From Angustibacter sp. Root456 (GTDB taxonomy: Bacteria > Actinomycetota > Actinomycetes > Actinomycetales > Angustibacteraceae): DNA of 64,000 nt. This document shows positions 29,687 through 38,241 of the stretch, in pieces. A program made the translations under genes and the position numbers. The notes below the pieces were generated by a model, which made no database searches, was not told the origin of the DNA, and saw only the letters and a program-made list of their open reading frames with translations. The stretch is from contig NZ_LMER01000018.1 in the NCBI RefSeq assembly GCF_001426435.1, positions 189 to 64,188 on the forward strand, read 5' to 3'. Numbering within the stretch: the first letter of the stretch is position 1; every line of letters begins with the position of its first letter.

Positions 29687-30184
29687 TCAGCGGGCGGGGC
29701 TGCTGAAGAGCGCTCCGAGGCAGCGAGTGACGGCGAACAGCAGCGGGCCCACCAGCAGCACCGACGTGGTGCGCAGCTCCAGCGGGGTCGTGGGATGCGT
29801 GGCACCGGCGGCCACCTGGGCCGCCAGGGACGCGGGCCCGAGCCACTGCCCCACCTGCCAGGCCACCGCACCCACGACGAACACGCCGAGCAGGGCCACG
29901 ACCGCGCGCCCGGCCTGCGGCTCGCGGGCTCGCGCCGACTGCACGGTGGCCACCGTGACCCCGAGCAGTGCCAGCAACAGCGCGAGCCAGCCGTCCTGAG
30001 CCACCTGCAGCTCGCGGTGGCCGGTGAGGTAGACCCCGCCGCCGACCACGTCGGCGCGCGCCAGCGGTGCGAGCAGCCGCCACGCTGCCCCAAGGGCCAC
30101 GCCGACGACGAGCGCACCGGCGACGGGCAGGGCGGCGCGCACCGCGGGGTGCTCGCGTCGCCTGCCCGGCCGGGCCCCGATCAC
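29687..30184 (-). CDS. Small integral membrane protein (DUF2567-like)
   Basis: A 165-aa protein with about four membrane helices (approximately residues 15-35, 63-80, 88-108 and 138-158). The first two are joined by a loop reading WRLLAPLARADVVGGGVYL and QVAQDGWLALLLALLGV, which resembles actinobacterial DUF2567 proteins; this match is tentative. The GTG start overlaps the stop of the DUF3352 gene (GTGA), so both are co-translated and may form a membrane complex. The stop lies 11 bases from the convergent fetB-like stop, without a clear hairpin. Confidence 0.65.
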   Translation of the reverse strand: MIGARPGRRREHPAVRAALPVAGALVVGVALGAAWRLLAPLARADVVGGGVYLTGHRELQVAQDGWLALLLALLGVTVATVQSARAREPQAGRAVVALLGVFVVGAVAWQVGQWLGPASLAAQVAAGATHPTTPLELRTTSVLLVGPLLFAVTRCLGALFSSPAR

Positions 30185-31677
30185 TTGGTGGTCAGCCGCG
30201 CGTCGTAGGAGAGCCGGTCGCCGTCCTGCGTGACGGTGAGCCCGAACGCGCGCAGCACCTTGAGCTGCTCGCGCTCGGTGGCACTGAGCTCGGCCTGGTC
30301 GCCGACCTGCGCCAACGCCGACGCGACGTCGACGTACAGCACGCCTTGGGCGTCCTTGGCGTCGGGCACGGCGTCCTTGAAGGCCGGCGCGCCGCCGAGC
30401 CCGTGCTGCGTCGCCACCTCGTCGGCGTACGCCTGGGACGACGCGAGCACCGTGTCGGAGCCCGACTGGGCCTTGCCCAGGGTCAGGCCGGTGCCGCCCT
30501 GCACCGCGTTGACGATCTTGTCGAGGGTGCCCCGGTCGCCGCTGAACCGCGCGGCGACCTTCGGCGCCCCGTCGTCGGTGCCCCCGTAGACGAGCGCCAT
30601 CCGGTCGCCGATCGCCCGGGTGACGTCGCCCGGCACGCTGATGCCGAACTGCTGCTGCACCTGCCGAGTGGCGGCGTCCAGCTGCTCGACGCCGTTCATG
30701 CTCTCGGCCGCCTTGCGCACCTGCGCGTAGGCGTAGTCGACGAGCCGGTCGGCGCCGCTGAAGCCGTACACCGCCACCGAGCTCGCGGGCAGGTCGTCGA
30801 CACCGGCCGTGCCGGTGAGCTTCGGCAGCTGGGTGCCGGTGGCCTGGCCGGTGAGCTCGAGGGTCGGGCCGTCGAACCGCAACGCGAACGCCGTGCGGCC
30901 GGTGAGCTTCGCGCTCGACAAGGCGGCGCTCAGCTGCGCGCCCGACGTCGGAACGGCCTCCTGCAGCTTGCCGAGGTCGAACCACGCCCGGGCGATACCG
31001 CGCTCACCGAGCGCGTCGACGTCGGCGGTGTAGTCCTTCGCCTGCGACAGCGGCTTGTCGGCGGCGTCCTTGACGGCCTTCGACACCACGGCGGCGTCGT
31101 CGGAGCAGACGGCCCAGCCGTCGGGGAACTCGCACTTCGCCTGGCCCTCGCTCACCTTGGCGATGCCCGCCTTGGCCTTGTCGGCGTCGGTGACGGCCAG
31201 CACGACGACCGCGCCCGGGTCGTCGCCGTCGGCCTGGGGGGGCAGCACCGCGAAGCCGGCCCGGTCACCGAGCCAGGGCGCGACGTCGGACGACCAGTCA
31301 CCCTTGATCTGGCCGTCCTTCTTGAGGGCCTCGAACAGCGCCTTGCGCACGTCGTCGTCCGAGCCGATGGCCTTGCGGGCGTCGGGGAACTTGCGGGCGA
31401 AGCGCAGGAAGTCGACCTTCTGGCCCGCCGAGGGGTCGAGGTCGACGGCGAAGAAGCCGACCGCCGAGGCCGGTACCACCTCGTCGGGCTGGGCGCCGCC
31501 GCCACCGAGCTTGCTGGCGGCCAGGGCGGCACCGCCCCCGACGAGCGCGACCGCGAGCACGCTGGCCCCGATGAGCACGCCGCGGCGGCGACCCCGCGCC
31601 GACACGGCCGGCTCTGCGGCGAGGACGTCGGCGCCGGCCAGGTGCTGCTCGGGCTGGTCGCTCGGAGGCTGGGTCAT
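30181..31677 (-). CDS. DUF3352 membrane-anchored protein
   Basis: A 498-aa protein with a short cytoplasmic N-terminus, one membrane helix (about residues 34-55, GVLIGASVLAVALVGGGAAL) and a large external domain opening with VVPASAVGFFAVDLDPSAGQ, the typical start of the DUF3352 family. Function unknown. ATG at 31677 is preferred over upstream in-frame codons because a GGGGGAA Shine-Dalgarno lies before it and the family N-terminus fits. A TAGACT -10 at 31782-31787 would give a leader of about 100 nt. Confidence 0.85.
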   Translation of the reverse strand: MTQPPSDQPEQHLAGADVLAAEPAVSARGRRRGVLIGASVLAVALVGGGAALAASKLGGGGAQPDEVVPASAVGFFAVDLDPSAGQKVDFLRFARKFPDARKAIGSDDDVRKALFEALKKDGQIKGDWSSDVAPWLGDRAGFAVLPPQADGDDPGAVVVLAVTDADKAKAGIAKVSEGQAKCEFPDGWAVCSDDAAVVSKAVKDAADKPLSQAKDYTADVDALGERGIARAWFDLGKLQEAVPTSGAQLSAALSSAKLTGRTAFALRFDGPTLELTGQATGTQLPKLTGTAGVDDLPASSVAVYGFSGADRLVDYAYAQVRKAAESMNGVEQLDAATRQVQQQFGISVPGDVTRAIGDRMALVYGGTDDGAPKVAARFSGDRGTLDKIVNAVQGGTGLTLGKAQSGSDTVLASSQAYADEVATQHGLGGAPAFKDAVPDAKDAQGVLYVDVASALAQVGDQAELSATEREQLKVLRAFGLTVTQDGDRLSYDARLTTK

Positions 31678-31781
31678 GGTCGGGTTCCCCCCTGGGTGGA
31701 CGCGCGGATCGGGCTCCGGGCCGTGGTGGTTCGCAGGTGTCGAGCCGGGCATCGCTCTGCGAGCGGCTGCGGCGGCCACCC

Positions 31782-31787
31782 AGTCTA
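31782..31787 (-). promoter_or_regulatory. -10 element (TAGACT) of the DUF3352 gene
   Basis: Embedded in GACCTAGACTGG, the same core as at hisD and dnaE. Transcription would start near 31775, about 98 bases before the ATG. Confidence 0.5.
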
Positions 31788-31826
31788 GGTCGTCACACCG
31801 ACCGTCGGACTCAAGCCTCGCGGCGC

Positions 31827-31890
31827 GCCGACCCTCCTCAGCCGACCCTCCTCAGCCGACCCTCCTCAGCCGACCCTCCTCAGCCGACCA
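31827..31890. repeat. 14-bp tandem repeat across the dnaE stop codon
   Basis: Four complete copies of GCCGACCCTCCTCA (plus strand) and a partial fifth. On the minus strand each unit begins TGAGGAGGG; the TGA of the first copy is the dnaE stop. Copy-number changes therefore leave DnaE unchanged. The repeats each contain a Shine-Dalgarno-like GAGGAGG. Confidence 0.9.
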
Positions 31891-34800
31891 GGCACGAGGG
31901 CCCGAGCAGCGCCTTCAGCTCGCCGAACAGCGCCGGGCCGGCCGTGACGCGCAGCCGGTCGTCGAGCCGCATCACGGTGGAGCGGCCGGACTGGGTGAGC
32001 CGCAAGTGCACCTCGGTGACTCCCGGGTGGGTGGCCAGGACGTCCTTCAGCCGCTCAGCCACCGGGGGGGTGCAGCGCGCGAGCGGCAGCGCGATCACCA
32101 CCGGCCCGCGCGGACCCTCGGAGATGTCGGGGATCGTGAGCTCGGAGGCGTAGAGGGTGGGCACGTCGTCGCGCCGGTTGAGCCGGCCGCGCACGACGAC
32201 CACGAGGTCCTCGGCCAGCATGGTCGACACGGTCTGGTACGCCTGCGGGAAGAACAGCGCCTCGATCGCGCCGTCGAGGTCCTCGACGGTCGCGATGGCC
32301 CACGGGTTGCCCGCCTTGGTCATCTTGCGCTGCAGGCCGCTGATCATGCCCGCGATCGTGACCGTGGTGCCGTCCGGTCGGGACTCGTCGGCCAGCAGCG
32401 CGGCGATCGAGCAGTCGGCCGCGCTGGTGAGGATGTGCTCGATCCCGAACAGCGGGTGGTCGCTGACGTACAGCCCAAGCATCTCGCGCTCGAACCGCAG
32501 CTTGTCGCGCTTGTCCCACTCGGTCATCGGGATGGCCGGCAGCACGGCGAGCTCGATCGGGGCCTCGTCGCCGAAGCCGGCGAACAGCGACTCCTGGCCC
32601 TGCGCCTGTTTGCGCTTCTCGTCGACGAGGGACTCGACGTACACCTCGTGAACGCGCACCAGGCCGGCGCGGCTGTGGCCGAGCGAGTCGAACGCCCCGG
32701 CCTTGGCCAGCGACTCGATCGTGCGCTTGTTGCACACCACTGCGGGCACCTTGCGCAGGAAGTCCTCGAAGGAGGTGAACGCCCCCTGGCCCTCGCGCGT
32801 GGCCACGATGGCCTCGACGACGTTCGTGCCGACGTTGCGGATCGCCGCGAGACCGAAGCGGATGTCGGTGCCGACGGCCGCGAAGTTGGCGATCGACTCG
32901 TTGACGTCGGGCGGCAGCACCTTGATGCCCATGCGCCGGCACTCGTTGAGGTACAGCGCCGACTTGTCCTTGTCGTCGCGCACGCTCGTGAGCAGGGCCG
33001 CCATGTACTCGGCCGGGTAGTTGGCCTTGAGGTAGGCCGTCCAGTACGACACCAGGCCGTACGCCGCGGTGTGCGCCTTGTTGAAGGCGTAGTCGGAGAA
33101 GGGGACGAGGATGTCCCACAGCGTCTTGATCGCGGCGTCGCTGTAGCCGTTGGCCTTCATGCCCTCGCTGAACGGCACGAACTCGGCGTCGAGGACCTCC
33201 TTCTTCTTCTTGCCCATCGCCCGCCGCAGCAGGTCAGCCTTGCCGAGGCTGTACCCGGCGACCTTCTGGGCGATCTGCTGCACCTGCTCCTGGTAGACGA
33301 TGAGGCCCTGGGTCATCAACAGGATCGGGTCGAGCGGCTCGGCCAGCTCGGGGTGGATCGGCGTGATCTCCTGCTTGCCCGTCTTGCGCAGCGCGTAGTT
33401 GGTGTGCGAGTTCGCGCCCATCGGGCCGGGGCGGTAGAGCGCGAGGGCGGCCGAGATGTCCTCGAAGTTGTCGGGCTGCATCTGGCGCAGCAGGGTGCGC
33501 ATGCCGCCGCCGTCGAGCTGGAACACGCCGAGGGTGTCGCCGCGGGCGAGCAGGTCGAAGGTGGCCGGGTCGGTCATGTCCTTCGACAGCGCGTCGAGGT
33601 CGAGCTCGACCCCGCGGTTGAGCTTCACGTTCGCGACCGCGTCGTCGAGGATCGTGAGGTTGCGCAGGCCGAGGAAGTCCATCTTGACCAGGCCGAGCGT
33701 CTCGCAGCTCGGGTAGTCGAACTGCGTGATGATCTGGCCGTCCTGCTCGCGGCGCATGATGGGGATGAGGTCGAGCAGCGGCTCGCTCGACATGATCACG
33801 CCGGCCGCGTGCACGCCCCACTGGCGCTTGAGGCCCTCGAGGCCGAGCGCGGTCTTGACCACCTCACGCGCGTCGGGGTCGGCGTCGTGCAGCGCCCGGA
33901 ACTCGGCGGCCTCGGCGTACCGCTTGTGCTGGGGGTCGAAGATGCCGGTGAGCGGGATGTCCTTGCCCATCACCGCAGCGGGCATCACCTTGGTGAGCTT
34001 CTCCCCCATCGCGAAGGGGAAGCCCATGACGCGCGAGGCGTCCTTGAGGGCCTGCTTGGCCTTGATGGTGCCGTAGGTGACGATCTGGGCGACCCGCTCC
34101 TCGCCGTACTTCTCGGTGACGTAGCGGATCACCTCGCCGCGCCGGCGCTCGTCGAAGTCGACGTCGAAGTCGGGCATCGACGGGCGCTCGGGGTTGAGGA
34201 AGCGCTCGAAGATCAGGCCGTGCGGGATGGGGTCGAGGTCGGTGATACCCATCGCGTACGCCGCCATCGAGCCAGCGCCGGAGCCACGACCCGGACCGAC
34301 TCGGATGCCGTTGCGCTTGGCCCAGTTGATGAAGTCGGCGACGACGAGGAAGTACCCGGGGTACCCCTTGCCGATGATGACCTCGGTCTCGTAGGCGGCC
34401 TGCTGGCGCGCGTAGTCGGGGACGCCGTCCGGGAACCGTCGGTGCAGCCCGGCCTCGACCTCCTTGACGAACCACGACGTCTCGTCCTCCCCCTCGGGGC
34501 AGGGGAAGCGCGGCATGTAGCGCCCCTCGCCCTCGGAGAAGGTGACCTCACACCGCTCGGCGATGAGCAGGGTGTTGTCGCAGGCCTCGGGGAGCTCGCG
34601 CCAGGTGTGGCGCATCTCGGCAGCGGACTTGAGGTAGAAGTCGTCGGCGTCGAACTTGAAGCGGTTGGGGTCGGCGAGCGTCGAGCCCGACTGCACGCAC
34701 AGCAGCGCGGCGTGGGCCTTGGCGTCCTCGGCGCGCGTGTAGTGCAGGTCGTTGGTGGCCAGCAGCGGCAGCCCGAGGTCGCGGGCCAGCCGCAGGAGGT

Positions 34801-35422
34801 CCTGCTGAACCTGACGCTCGATGCCCAGGCCGTGGTCCATCAGCTCGCAGTAGAAGTTCTCGGCGCCGAAGATGTCGCGGAACTCCGCCGCGGCCTCGAC
34901 CGCCTTGTCGTACTGGCCGAGCCGCAGGCGCGTCTGCACCTCGCCGCTGGGGCAGCCGGTGGTGGCGATCAGTCCCTGACCGTAGGTCTGCAGCAGCTCG
35001 CGGTCCATGCGCGGCTTGAAGTAGTAGCCCTCGAGCGAGGCGAGCGAGGCCATCCGGAACAGGTTGTGCATGCCGCCCGTGGTGCGCGCCAGCAGCGTCA
35101 TGTGCGTGTAGGCGCCGGAGCCCGACACGTCGTCGCGGCCGCCGTCGCCGAACTTGACCCGGGTGCGGTCGAAGCGGCTGGTGCCGGGCGTGAGGTACGC
35201 CTCGAGCCCGATGATCGGCTTGACCCCGTGCCGCTGGCCGGCCTTCCAGAACTCGTACGCGCCGAAGATGTAGCCGTGGTCGGTGGTGGCGATCGCCGGC
35301 ATGCCCTGGCGTGCCGCCTCGGCCATCAGGTCGTCGATGCGCGCCGCTCCGTCGAGCATCGAGTACTCGGTGTGGACGTGCAGGTGCGCGAACGAGTCCG
35401 ACGGGGTGGAGCTGGAGGGCAT
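31880..35422 (-). CDS. dnaE: DNA polymerase III alpha subunit (DnaE1 type)
   Basis: Replicative polymerase. The 1180-aa product has an N-terminal PHP domain with intact metal-binding residues (HLHVHTEYSMLDGA at about residues 13-26), which in mycobacterial DnaE1 is the proofreading exonuclease; then the polymerase core with catalytic aspartates in PDFDVDFDERRRG, the little-finger and helix-hairpin-helix region, and a C-terminal OB fold (TTVTIAGMISGLQRK). ATG at 35422: TAGACT lies 7 bases upstream, so the transcript is probably leaderless or nearly so. Confidence 0.98.
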   Translation of the reverse strand: MPSSSTPSDSFAHLHVHTEYSMLDGAARIDDLMAEAARQGMPAIATTDHGYIFGAYEFWKAGQRHGVKPIIGLEAYLTPGTSRFDRTRVKFGDGGRDDVSGSGAYTHMTLLARTTGGMHNLFRMASLASLEGYYFKPRMDRELLQTYGQGLIATTGCPSGEVQTRLRLGQYDKAVEAAAEFRDIFGAENFYCELMDHGLGIERQVQQDLLRLARDLGLPLLATNDLHYTRAEDAKAHAALLCVQSGSTLADPNRFKFDADDFYLKSAAEMRHTWRELPEACDNTLLIAERCEVTFSEGEGRYMPRFPCPEGEDETSWFVKEVEAGLHRRFPDGVPDYARQQAAYETEVIIGKGYPGYFLVVADFINWAKRNGIRVGPGRGSGAGSMAAYAMGITDLDPIPHGLIFERFLNPERPSMPDFDVDFDERRRGEVIRYVTEKYGEERVAQIVTYGTIKAKQALKDASRVMGFPFAMGEKLTKVMPAAVMGKDIPLTGIFDPQHKRYAEAAEFRALHDADPDAREVVKTALGLEGLKRQWGVHAAGVIMSSEPLLDLIPIMRREQDGQIITQFDYPSCETLGLVKMDFLGLRNLTILDDAVANVKLNRGVELDLDALSKDMTDPATFDLLARGDTLGVFQLDGGGMRTLLRQMQPDNFEDISAALALYRPGPMGANSHTNYALRKTGKQEITPIHPELAEPLDPILLMTQGLIVYQEQVQQIAQKVAGYSLGKADLLRRAMGKKKKEVLDAEFVPFSEGMKANGYSDAAIKTLWDILVPFSDYAFNKAHTAAYGLVSYWTAYLKANYPAEYMAALLTSVRDDKDKSALYLNECRRMGIKVLPPDVNESIANFAAVGTDIRFGLAAIRNVGTNVVEAIVATREGQGAFTSFEDFLRKVPAVVCNKRTIESLAKAGAFDSLGHSRAGLVRVHEVYVESLVDEKRKQAQGQESLFAGFGDEAPIELAVLPAIPMTEWDKRDKLRFEREMLGLYVSDHPLFGIEHILTSAADCSIAALLADESRPDGTTVTIAGMISGLQRKMTKAGNPWAIATVEDLDGAIEALFFPQAYQTVSTMLAEDLVVVVRGRLNRRDDVPTLYASELTIPDISEGPRGPVVIALPLARCTPPVAERLKDVLATHPGVTEVHLRLTQSGRSTVMRLDDRLRVTAGPALFGELKALLGPSCLVG

Positions 35423-35435
35423 GGGGTGAAGTCTA
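35423..35435 (-). promoter_or_regulatory. Leaderless dnaE promoter -10
   Basis: TAGACT at 35430-35435 in GACCTAGACT, then seven bases to ATG. Matches the hisD and DUF3352 elements. No convincing -35. Confidence 0.55.
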
Positions 35436-35501
35436 GGTCGCACGTCGGACAGCCGGGCCGAGGGCGGGCAACGTCCCAGGCTGCTGCGCGTGTCGCCGAG
35501 G

Positions 35502-36440
35502 TCAGCCAGCCGCGATGACGTCCAGGGCCCTCGCGAGGTCGTCCGGGTACTCGCTCGAGAACTCGACCGCCTGGCCCGTGCCGGGGTGCTCGAACCCGAG
35601 GCGGACCGCGTGCAGCCACTGCCGCGACAACCCCACCTTCGCCGCGAGCGTGGGGTCGGCGCCGTAGGTCAGGTCGCCCACGCACGGGTGCCGCAGCGCC
35701 GAGAAGTGCACCCGGATCTGGTGCGTGCGCCCGGTCTCCAGGTGCACTTCGGCGAGCGAGGCGGCCCGGAAGGCCTCGATCACCTCGTAGTGGGTGATGC
35801 TGGGCTTGCCGCCCGAGGTCACCGCCCAACGCCAGTCGTGCTGCGGGTGCCGGCCGATGGGGGCGTCGATCGTGCCTCGAAGCGGGTCCGGGTGACCTTG
35901 GACCAGCGCGTGGTAGACCTTGTCGACCGTGCGCTCCTTGAAGGCGCGCTTCAGCACGGTGTAGGCGTGCTCGCTCTTGGCGACGACCATGAGGCCCGAC
36001 GTGCCGACGTCCAGCCGGTGCACGATGCCCTGTCGCTCCGCGGCGCCCGACGTGGCGATCCGGTAGCCGGCACCGGCCAGTCCACCGACCACCGTCGGGC
36101 CGGTCCACCCCGGGCTGGGGTGGGCGGCGACGCCGACCGGCTTGTCGACCACGACGATGTCGTCGTCGTCGTGCACGACCCGCAGGCCCTCGACCGGCTC
36201 GGCGACGACCGGCTCGACCGACCGAGGCACCGGCAGGCTGACCTCGAGCCACTGACCCGCCGAGACGCGGTCGGACTTGGCGGTCGACGACCCGTCGAGC
36301 TGCACCCTGCCCTCCGCGACGAGCTCGGCGGCCCGGGTGCGCGAGAAGCCGAACAACCGAGCCAGCGCGGCGTCGAGGCGCTCGCCCTCGAGCCCGTCGG
36401 GCACGGGCAGCGAGCGCAGCTGCGCGTCCGGCTCAGCCAC
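35502..36440 (-). CDS. rluD: RluD-family 23S rRNA pseudouridine synthase
   Basis: Makes pseudouridines in 23S rRNA helix 69 in the E. coli model. The 312-aa product has an S4 domain (about residues 15-65, [21 protein letters not shown]) and a catalytic domain with [15 protein letters not shown], whose aspartate is the nucleophile, and [12 protein letters not shown]. The GTG at 36440 is chosen because GGAG lies 5 bases upstream, the N-terminus fits relatives and the overlap with lspA falls to 8 bases; an ATG at 36473 is possible. Symbol by family; exact target inferred. Confidence 0.9.
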   Translation of the reverse strand: MAEPDAQLRSLPVPDGLEGERLDAALARLFGFSRTRAAELVAEGRVQLDGSSTAKSDRVSAGQWLEVSLPVPRSVEPVVAEPVEGLRVVHDDDDIVVVDKPVGVAAHPSPGWTGPTVVGGLAGAGYRIATSGAAERQGIVHRLDVGTSGLMVVAKSEHAYTVLKRAFKERTVDKVYHALVQGHPDPLRGTIDAPIGRHPQHDWRWAVTSGGKPSITHYEVIEAFRAASLAEVHLETGRTHQIRVHFSALRHPCVGDLTYGADPTLAAKVGLSRQWLHAVRLGFEHPGTGQAVEFSSEYPDDLARALDVIAAG

Positions 36441-36993
36441 GGTGGCTCCGCCGTCCGCCGGTGCGTGTGCCATCGAGCGCCGTCCCCCGTGCGCCCAGCA
36501 CCATCACGAGCACCGCGGCGGCCACGATGGCGACATCGGCGACGTTGCCGATGAACAGGTGCCAGTAGGCGATGAAGTCGACGACGTGACCGCGCCCGAA
36601 CCCCGGCTGGCGCAGGAGCCGGTCGGTCAGGTTGCCGAGCGCCCCACCGAGCAGGAGCCCCAGCGCGAGCGCCCAGGGCAGGCTGCCGATGCGACGCGAC
36701 GACCGGACGACGACCACGACCACGGCGATGGCCACGAGCGTGAGCACCCAGGTCATGCCCGTGGCGAAGGAGAAGGCCGCACCAGGGTTGCGAATCAGCC
36801 GCAGCTGCAGCACGTCGCCGAGCAAGGGGACGACACGGCCCGATGACAGGTGGTCGACCGCGAGGGCCTTGGTGACCTGGTCGAGGGCGTACACACCCCC
36901 TGCCACGAGGACGAGGACGGCGAGCAGGCCTCGGCGGGCCCGCGTGGGCGAGGGTGCGGCGTCGCTCAGCGACGCTCCTGGAGCTGTTTGCAT
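36433..36993 (-). CDS. lspA: Lipoprotein signal peptidase (signal peptidase II)
   Basis: Cleaves signal peptides of lipid-modified prolipoproteins in the membrane. The 186-aa product has four hydrophobic helices and both catalytic aspartates: GNLTDRLL and GNVADVAIV, with the NPGAAFS block between helices 1 and 2. ATG at 36993 lies inside the end of the DksA-like gene (28-base overlap); an in-frame ATG further up would lengthen the overlap. Part of the dksA-like-lspA-rluD operon. Confidence 0.95.
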   Translation of the reverse strand: MQTAPGASLSDAAPSPTRARRGLLAVLVLVAGGVYALDQVTKALAVDHLSSGRVVPLLGDVLQLRLIRNPGAAFSFATGMTWVLTLVAIAVVVVVVRSSRRIGSLPWALALGLLLGGALGNLTDRLLRQPGFGRGHVVDFIAYWHLFIGNVADVAIVAAAVLVMVLGARGTALDGTRTGGRRSHRG

Positions 36994-38051
36994 GACACGC
37001 ACAGGGTCGCACGGGGAAAGGCCTGCAGTCGCATCTTGCCGACCGGGTTGCCGCACGACTCGCACACGCCGTAGGTGCCGTCGTCGATGCGGGCCAGGGC
37101 CCGCAGGCTCTGCTCGAGCATCTCGCGGCTGTTGTTGGCGAGGGTGATCTCCTGCTCGCGCTCGAAGGTCTTCGCACCGGCGTCGGCCTGGTCGTCCCCC
37201 GTGCCGTCACCGGAGTCGCGCAGCAGCACCTGCAGGTCGCTCTCGGCCGCCGTGATCTCGCCCTGCAGCCGCTCGACGTCGCGCCGCAGCTCCTCGCGCA
37301 CCTCGCGCAGCTCGGCGGCGGTCCACGGCGACTCGTCCTCGCGCACCTTCAGCTGCCGGGGAGCGGTCTTCGTCGCGGTCTTCGACGCGGCCTTCGTCGC
37401 GGCCTTCGTCGCGGCCTTCGTCGCCGGGCGTTCCGGCGTCGGCGCCGCCATCCGCTTGATGTTCGAGATGCGGCGAGCGGGCGGTCGCTTCGTCGTGCTG
37501 GTGGATGGGGCTGCCTTCTTCGTGGGCGCCGCCTTCTTCGCGGGCGCCGCCTTCTTCGTGGGCGCCGCCTTCTTCGTGGGCGCCGCCTTCTTCGCGGTCG
37601 CGGCCTTCTTCGCCGTCGCGGCCTTCTTCGCGGGCGCCGTCTTCTTCGCGGTCGTGACCTTCTTCGCCGCCGCCGCCTTCTTCGCCGTCGCCGCCTTCTT
37701 CGCCGTCGTGACCTTCTTCGCCGTCGCCGCCTTCTTCGCGGTCGTGACCTTCTTCGCCGTCGCCGCCTTCTTCGCCGTCGCCGCCTTCTTCGTGGGCGCG
37801 GCCTTCTTCGCCGTCGCCGCCTTCTTCGTCGTAGTGGCGCTCTTCGTCGGCGTGGCCTTCTTCGCCGTCGCCGCCTTCTTCGCCGTGGCGGCGCTCTTCG
37901 TCGGCGTGGCCTTCTTCGCCGCCTTCTTCGCGGGCGCTGCGGCGCCGACGCGGGCGCTCGTGACCTTCTTCGCCACCCGGGCGGCCGAGGCGACGGCCAC
38001 ACCGACAGCGCGGCGGGCGGTGGTGCCCACGCTGATCGTCCTCGCCATCAT
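36966..38051 (-). CDS. DksA/TraR zinc-finger protein with a long Lys/Ala-rich tail
   Basis: The 361-aa product joins two unlike parts. Residues about 28-190 are a low-complexity KKAATAKK/KKAAPTKK array like histone H1 or HupS tails, expected to bind DNA without sequence specificity. The C-terminal 120 residues are a DksA/TraR domain: a coiled coil (ESPWTAAELREVREELRRDVERLQ, in blocks) and a C4 zinc finger CESC...CVSC near the end. It lacks the two-aspartate coiled-coil tip of E. coli DksA as far as I can see. ATG at 38048 or 38051; GGGAGAG precedes them. Function unproved: RNA polymerase modulator or nucleoid protein. Confidence 0.85.
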   Translation of the reverse strand: MMARTISVGTTARRAVGVAVASAARVAKKVTSARVGAAAPAKKAAKKATPTKSAATAKKAATAKKATPTKSATTTKKAATAKKAAPTKKAATAKKAATAKKVTTAKKAATAKKVTTAKKAATAKKAAAAKKVTTAKKTAPAKKAATAKKAATAKKAAPTKKAAPTKKAAPAKKAAPTKKAAPSTSTTKRPPARRISNIKRMAAPTPERPATKAATKAATKAASKTATKTAPRQLKVREDESPWTAAELREVREELRRDVERLQGEITAAESDLQVLLRDSGDGTGDDQADAGAKTFEREQEITLANNSREMLEQSLRALARIDDGTYGVCESCGNPVGKMRLQAFPRATLCVSCKQLQERR

Positions 38052-38076
38052 CTCTCCCAGCTTCGGCCCGAGGGCG

Positions 38077-38109
38077 CCTTCCCGCGCCGCACGGCACGGT
38101 GCGGGAAGG
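38077..38109. other. Strong hairpin in the leader of the DksA-like gene
   Basis: Arms CCTTCCCGCGCCG and CGGTGCGGGAAGG (38077-38089 with 38097-38109) form a 13-bp stem with one G-T pair. It lies between the predicted transcription start and the start codon and has no T-tract, so it may be an mRNA-stabilising or regulatory stem rather than a terminator. Confidence 0.5.
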
Positions 38110-38136
38110 ATAGGGGTGCGGCAGACGCCGACTCAA
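38107..38136 (-). promoter_or_regulatory. Promoter of the dksA-like-lspA-rluD operon
   Basis: TTGAGT (38131-38136), 18 bases, TATCCT (38107-38112) on the minus strand. It starts transcription near 38100, about 50 bases before the ATG and inside the hairpin at 38077-38109. Confidence 0.55.
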
Positions 38137-38189
38137 CGCGACTCGCCGCACCGTCGACGCTCGGTGACGCGCTGGCCCCGAGCACGGCA

Positions 38190-38218
38190 AAGGGCCACCG
38201 GATCATCCGATGGCCCTT
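38190..38218 (-). terminator. Terminator after wag31
   Basis: AAGGGCCA and TGGCCCTT arms with a GC-rich extension (12 pairs, one mismatch, 3-base loop) followed on the minus strand by TTTGCC. It begins 24 bases beyond the wag31 stop and ends the division cluster. Confidence 0.75.
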
Positions 38219-38241
38219 CGCCGACGTGGCGACCCCGTTCA

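Noticed and set aside
31055-35518. Very long open frame on the plus strand opposite dnaE and DUF3352
   Set aside because: It mirrors the codon structure of dnaE; GC-rich genes leave the antisense frame open. Its translation is low-complexity (R, E, V, H rich), and the minus strand carries clear polymerase motifs.
36438-36473. ATG 36473 as the rluD start
   Set aside because: It would overlap lspA by 41 bases and add an unconserved N-terminus; GTG 36440 has a GGAG site and fits relatives better. Not fully excluded.
37490-37970. Repetitive block that could be read as a CRISPR array
   Set aside because: The repeats are in-frame 15-18 base codon runs for Lys/Ala inside one gene, without unique spacers and without cas genes.
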